The translations under genes and the position numbers were made by a program. From Candidatus Zixiibacteriota bacterium (GTDB lineage Bacteria > Zixibacteria > MSB-5A5 > GN15 > JACZUZ01), in the NCBI GenBank assembly GCA_022563625.1, contig JADFNA010000115.1, positions 1-6,098 of the forward strand: a stretch of DNA of 6,098 bases. Direction: 5' to 3'. The notes beneath the pieces were generated by a model. The model made no database searches and had not been told where the DNA came from. It saw only the letters and a program-made list of their open reading frames with translations. Below are positions 5,830-6,098 of the stretch, piece by piece. Each line of letters starts with the position of its first letter. Position 1 is the first letter of the stretch.

Positions 5830-5897
5830 GAGAAGCTGAGCCCTGGCCGATATTGAACAGGTCTTTTGAAAACACACACTTGAATAGTGACATCCTG

Positions 5898-5902
5898 AGG
5901 AG
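5898..5902 (+). promoter_or_regulatory. Ribosome binding site of the BI-1-like gene
   Basis: AGGAG lies 7 nt upstream of the ATG at 5910, an ideal Shine-Dalgarno match and spacing. It fixes the start of the plus-strand gene and is clearly stronger than the sites in front of the minus-strand DUF4159 and TPR genes. Confidence 0.75.
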
Positions 5903-5909
5903 ATATTGG

Positions 5910-6098
5910 ATGTTTGGATCATTCTACCGAAGAGGCCTTGACCCGAGTGGAAGCTATGCCGCACATCCTGGGGCGATTGTGGCAGACAGGACATTCTTGA
6001 ACGCGGTTTTCATGTGGATGACCGGCGGTCTCTTGCTTTCTGGATTCACGGCGGCCCTGGTGGCGGTCTCGCCGGGGCTGTATCAGCCGCTGATGGAG
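5910..6098 (+). CDS. Bax inhibitor-1/YccA-family membrane protein, truncated by the window edge
   Basis: The first 63 codons are open to the right edge. The start is MFGSFYRRGLDPSGSY, then a short polar stretch with VADRTFLNAVFMWMTGGLLL and a hydrophobic helix (about residues 33-54, FMWMTGGLLLSGFTAALVAV). The RTFLxxVFxWMTxGLxLxGFTA pattern matches the beginning of the first helix of bacterial BI-1 (TMBIM, YbhL/YccA type) proteins, which are inner-membrane proteins of six to seven helices and about 220-250 residues. The last helix, where this family carries its conserved acidic residues, lies outside the window. Homologues elsewhere are implicated in proton-sensitive calcium leak and in modulating FtsH proteolysis; neither can be claimed here. 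The gene is transcribed away from the DUF4159 cluster and is probably unrelated to it except through the shared promoter region. Confidence 0.78.
   Translation, partial: MFGSFYRRGLDPSGSYAAHPGAIVADRTFLNAVFMWMTGGLLLSGFTAALVAVSPGLYQPLME

Larger units (their letters stand above)
5685..5909. other. Divergent intergenic region between DUF4159 and BI-1-like genes
   Basis: This 225-bp spacer separates two genes read in opposite directions, so it should hold promoters for both. It contains four tandem ~10-bp purine-rich units (5757-5797), palindromes at 5694-5704 and 5819-5829, and -10-like hexamers facing each way (TATATT on minus at 5697-5692, TACAAT on plus at 5817-5822). Neither -10 has a good -35 partner. 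No coding evidence was seen beyond the unlikely upstream extension of the DUF4159 frame. Confidence 0.65.

Noticed and set aside
5685..5879. 65-residue N-terminal extension of the DUF4159 protein from a GTG at 5879
   Set aside because: The extension covers the tandem repeat array and divergent promoter region, has no recognisable sequence pattern, and would put a long polar tail before the membrane segment. The ATG at 5684 or 5675 fits the usual family architecture better.
1..6098. Mobile elements, CRISPR, tRNA or rRNA
   Set aside because: No transposase or integrase motifs, terminal inverted repeats, regular spacer-repeat arrays or tRNA cloverleaf patterns were seen on either strand.

Overview
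The window looks like chromosomal DNA of a Gram-negative bacterium with moderate G+C. Three consecutive minus-strand genes encode proteins with an N-terminal membrane or signal segment and a large extracytoplasmic part. One full-length gene is a DUF4175-like protein and another is a DUF4159 protein. This pairing is best known to me from uncultured or poorly studied phyla (FCB-type lineages, Planctomycetes, Zixibacteria-like genomes) and from some Proteobacteria. The lineage guess is weak. There are no phage, plasmid, transposon, tRNA, rRNA or CRISPR signals; this is a stable-looking core or niche chromosomal locus.

Layout from right to left. A plus-strand gene starts at 5910 and runs off the right edge; its first 63 residues resemble the Bax inhibitor-1/YccA membrane protein family. 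A divergent intergenic region (5685-5909) separates it from the minus-strand cluster and carries four tandem ~10-bp purine-rich units and two short palindromes. The minus-strand cluster begins with a DUF4159 protein (5684-4884; 266 aa if begun at the ATG at 5684). A 275-bp gap follows (4609-4883), rich in direct repeats and small stem-loops. Next is a 1131-aa DUF4175-like protein (4608-1213) with three membrane helices, beta-rich domains and a very long coiled-coil tail. After a 123-132 bp gap with a plausible sigma70-type promoter comes a TPR-repeat protein with an N-terminal signal segment, starting at 1080 (or 1089). It is open through base 1, so only its first 360 codons are present.

How the genes may work together (inference). 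DUF4159 and DUF4175 proteins are commonly found beside MoxR ATPases, DUF58 proteins, VWA/BatA-type proteins and TPR proteins, in clusters related to the Bat (aerotolerance) type. Here only DUF4159, DUF4175 and TPR are visible, and the divergent gene closes the cluster on its upstream side. Any MoxR/DUF58/VWA partners would have to lie beyond the left edge or elsewhere. The most economical model is an envelope complex: a coiled-coil scaffold anchored in the inner membrane (DUF4175), a membrane-tethered amidotransferase-fold domain that contains no cysteine (DUF4159), and an exported TPR adaptor. No biochemical function can be assigned from sequence. Nearly all other open frames in the window lie opposite or inside these genes and are shadows.
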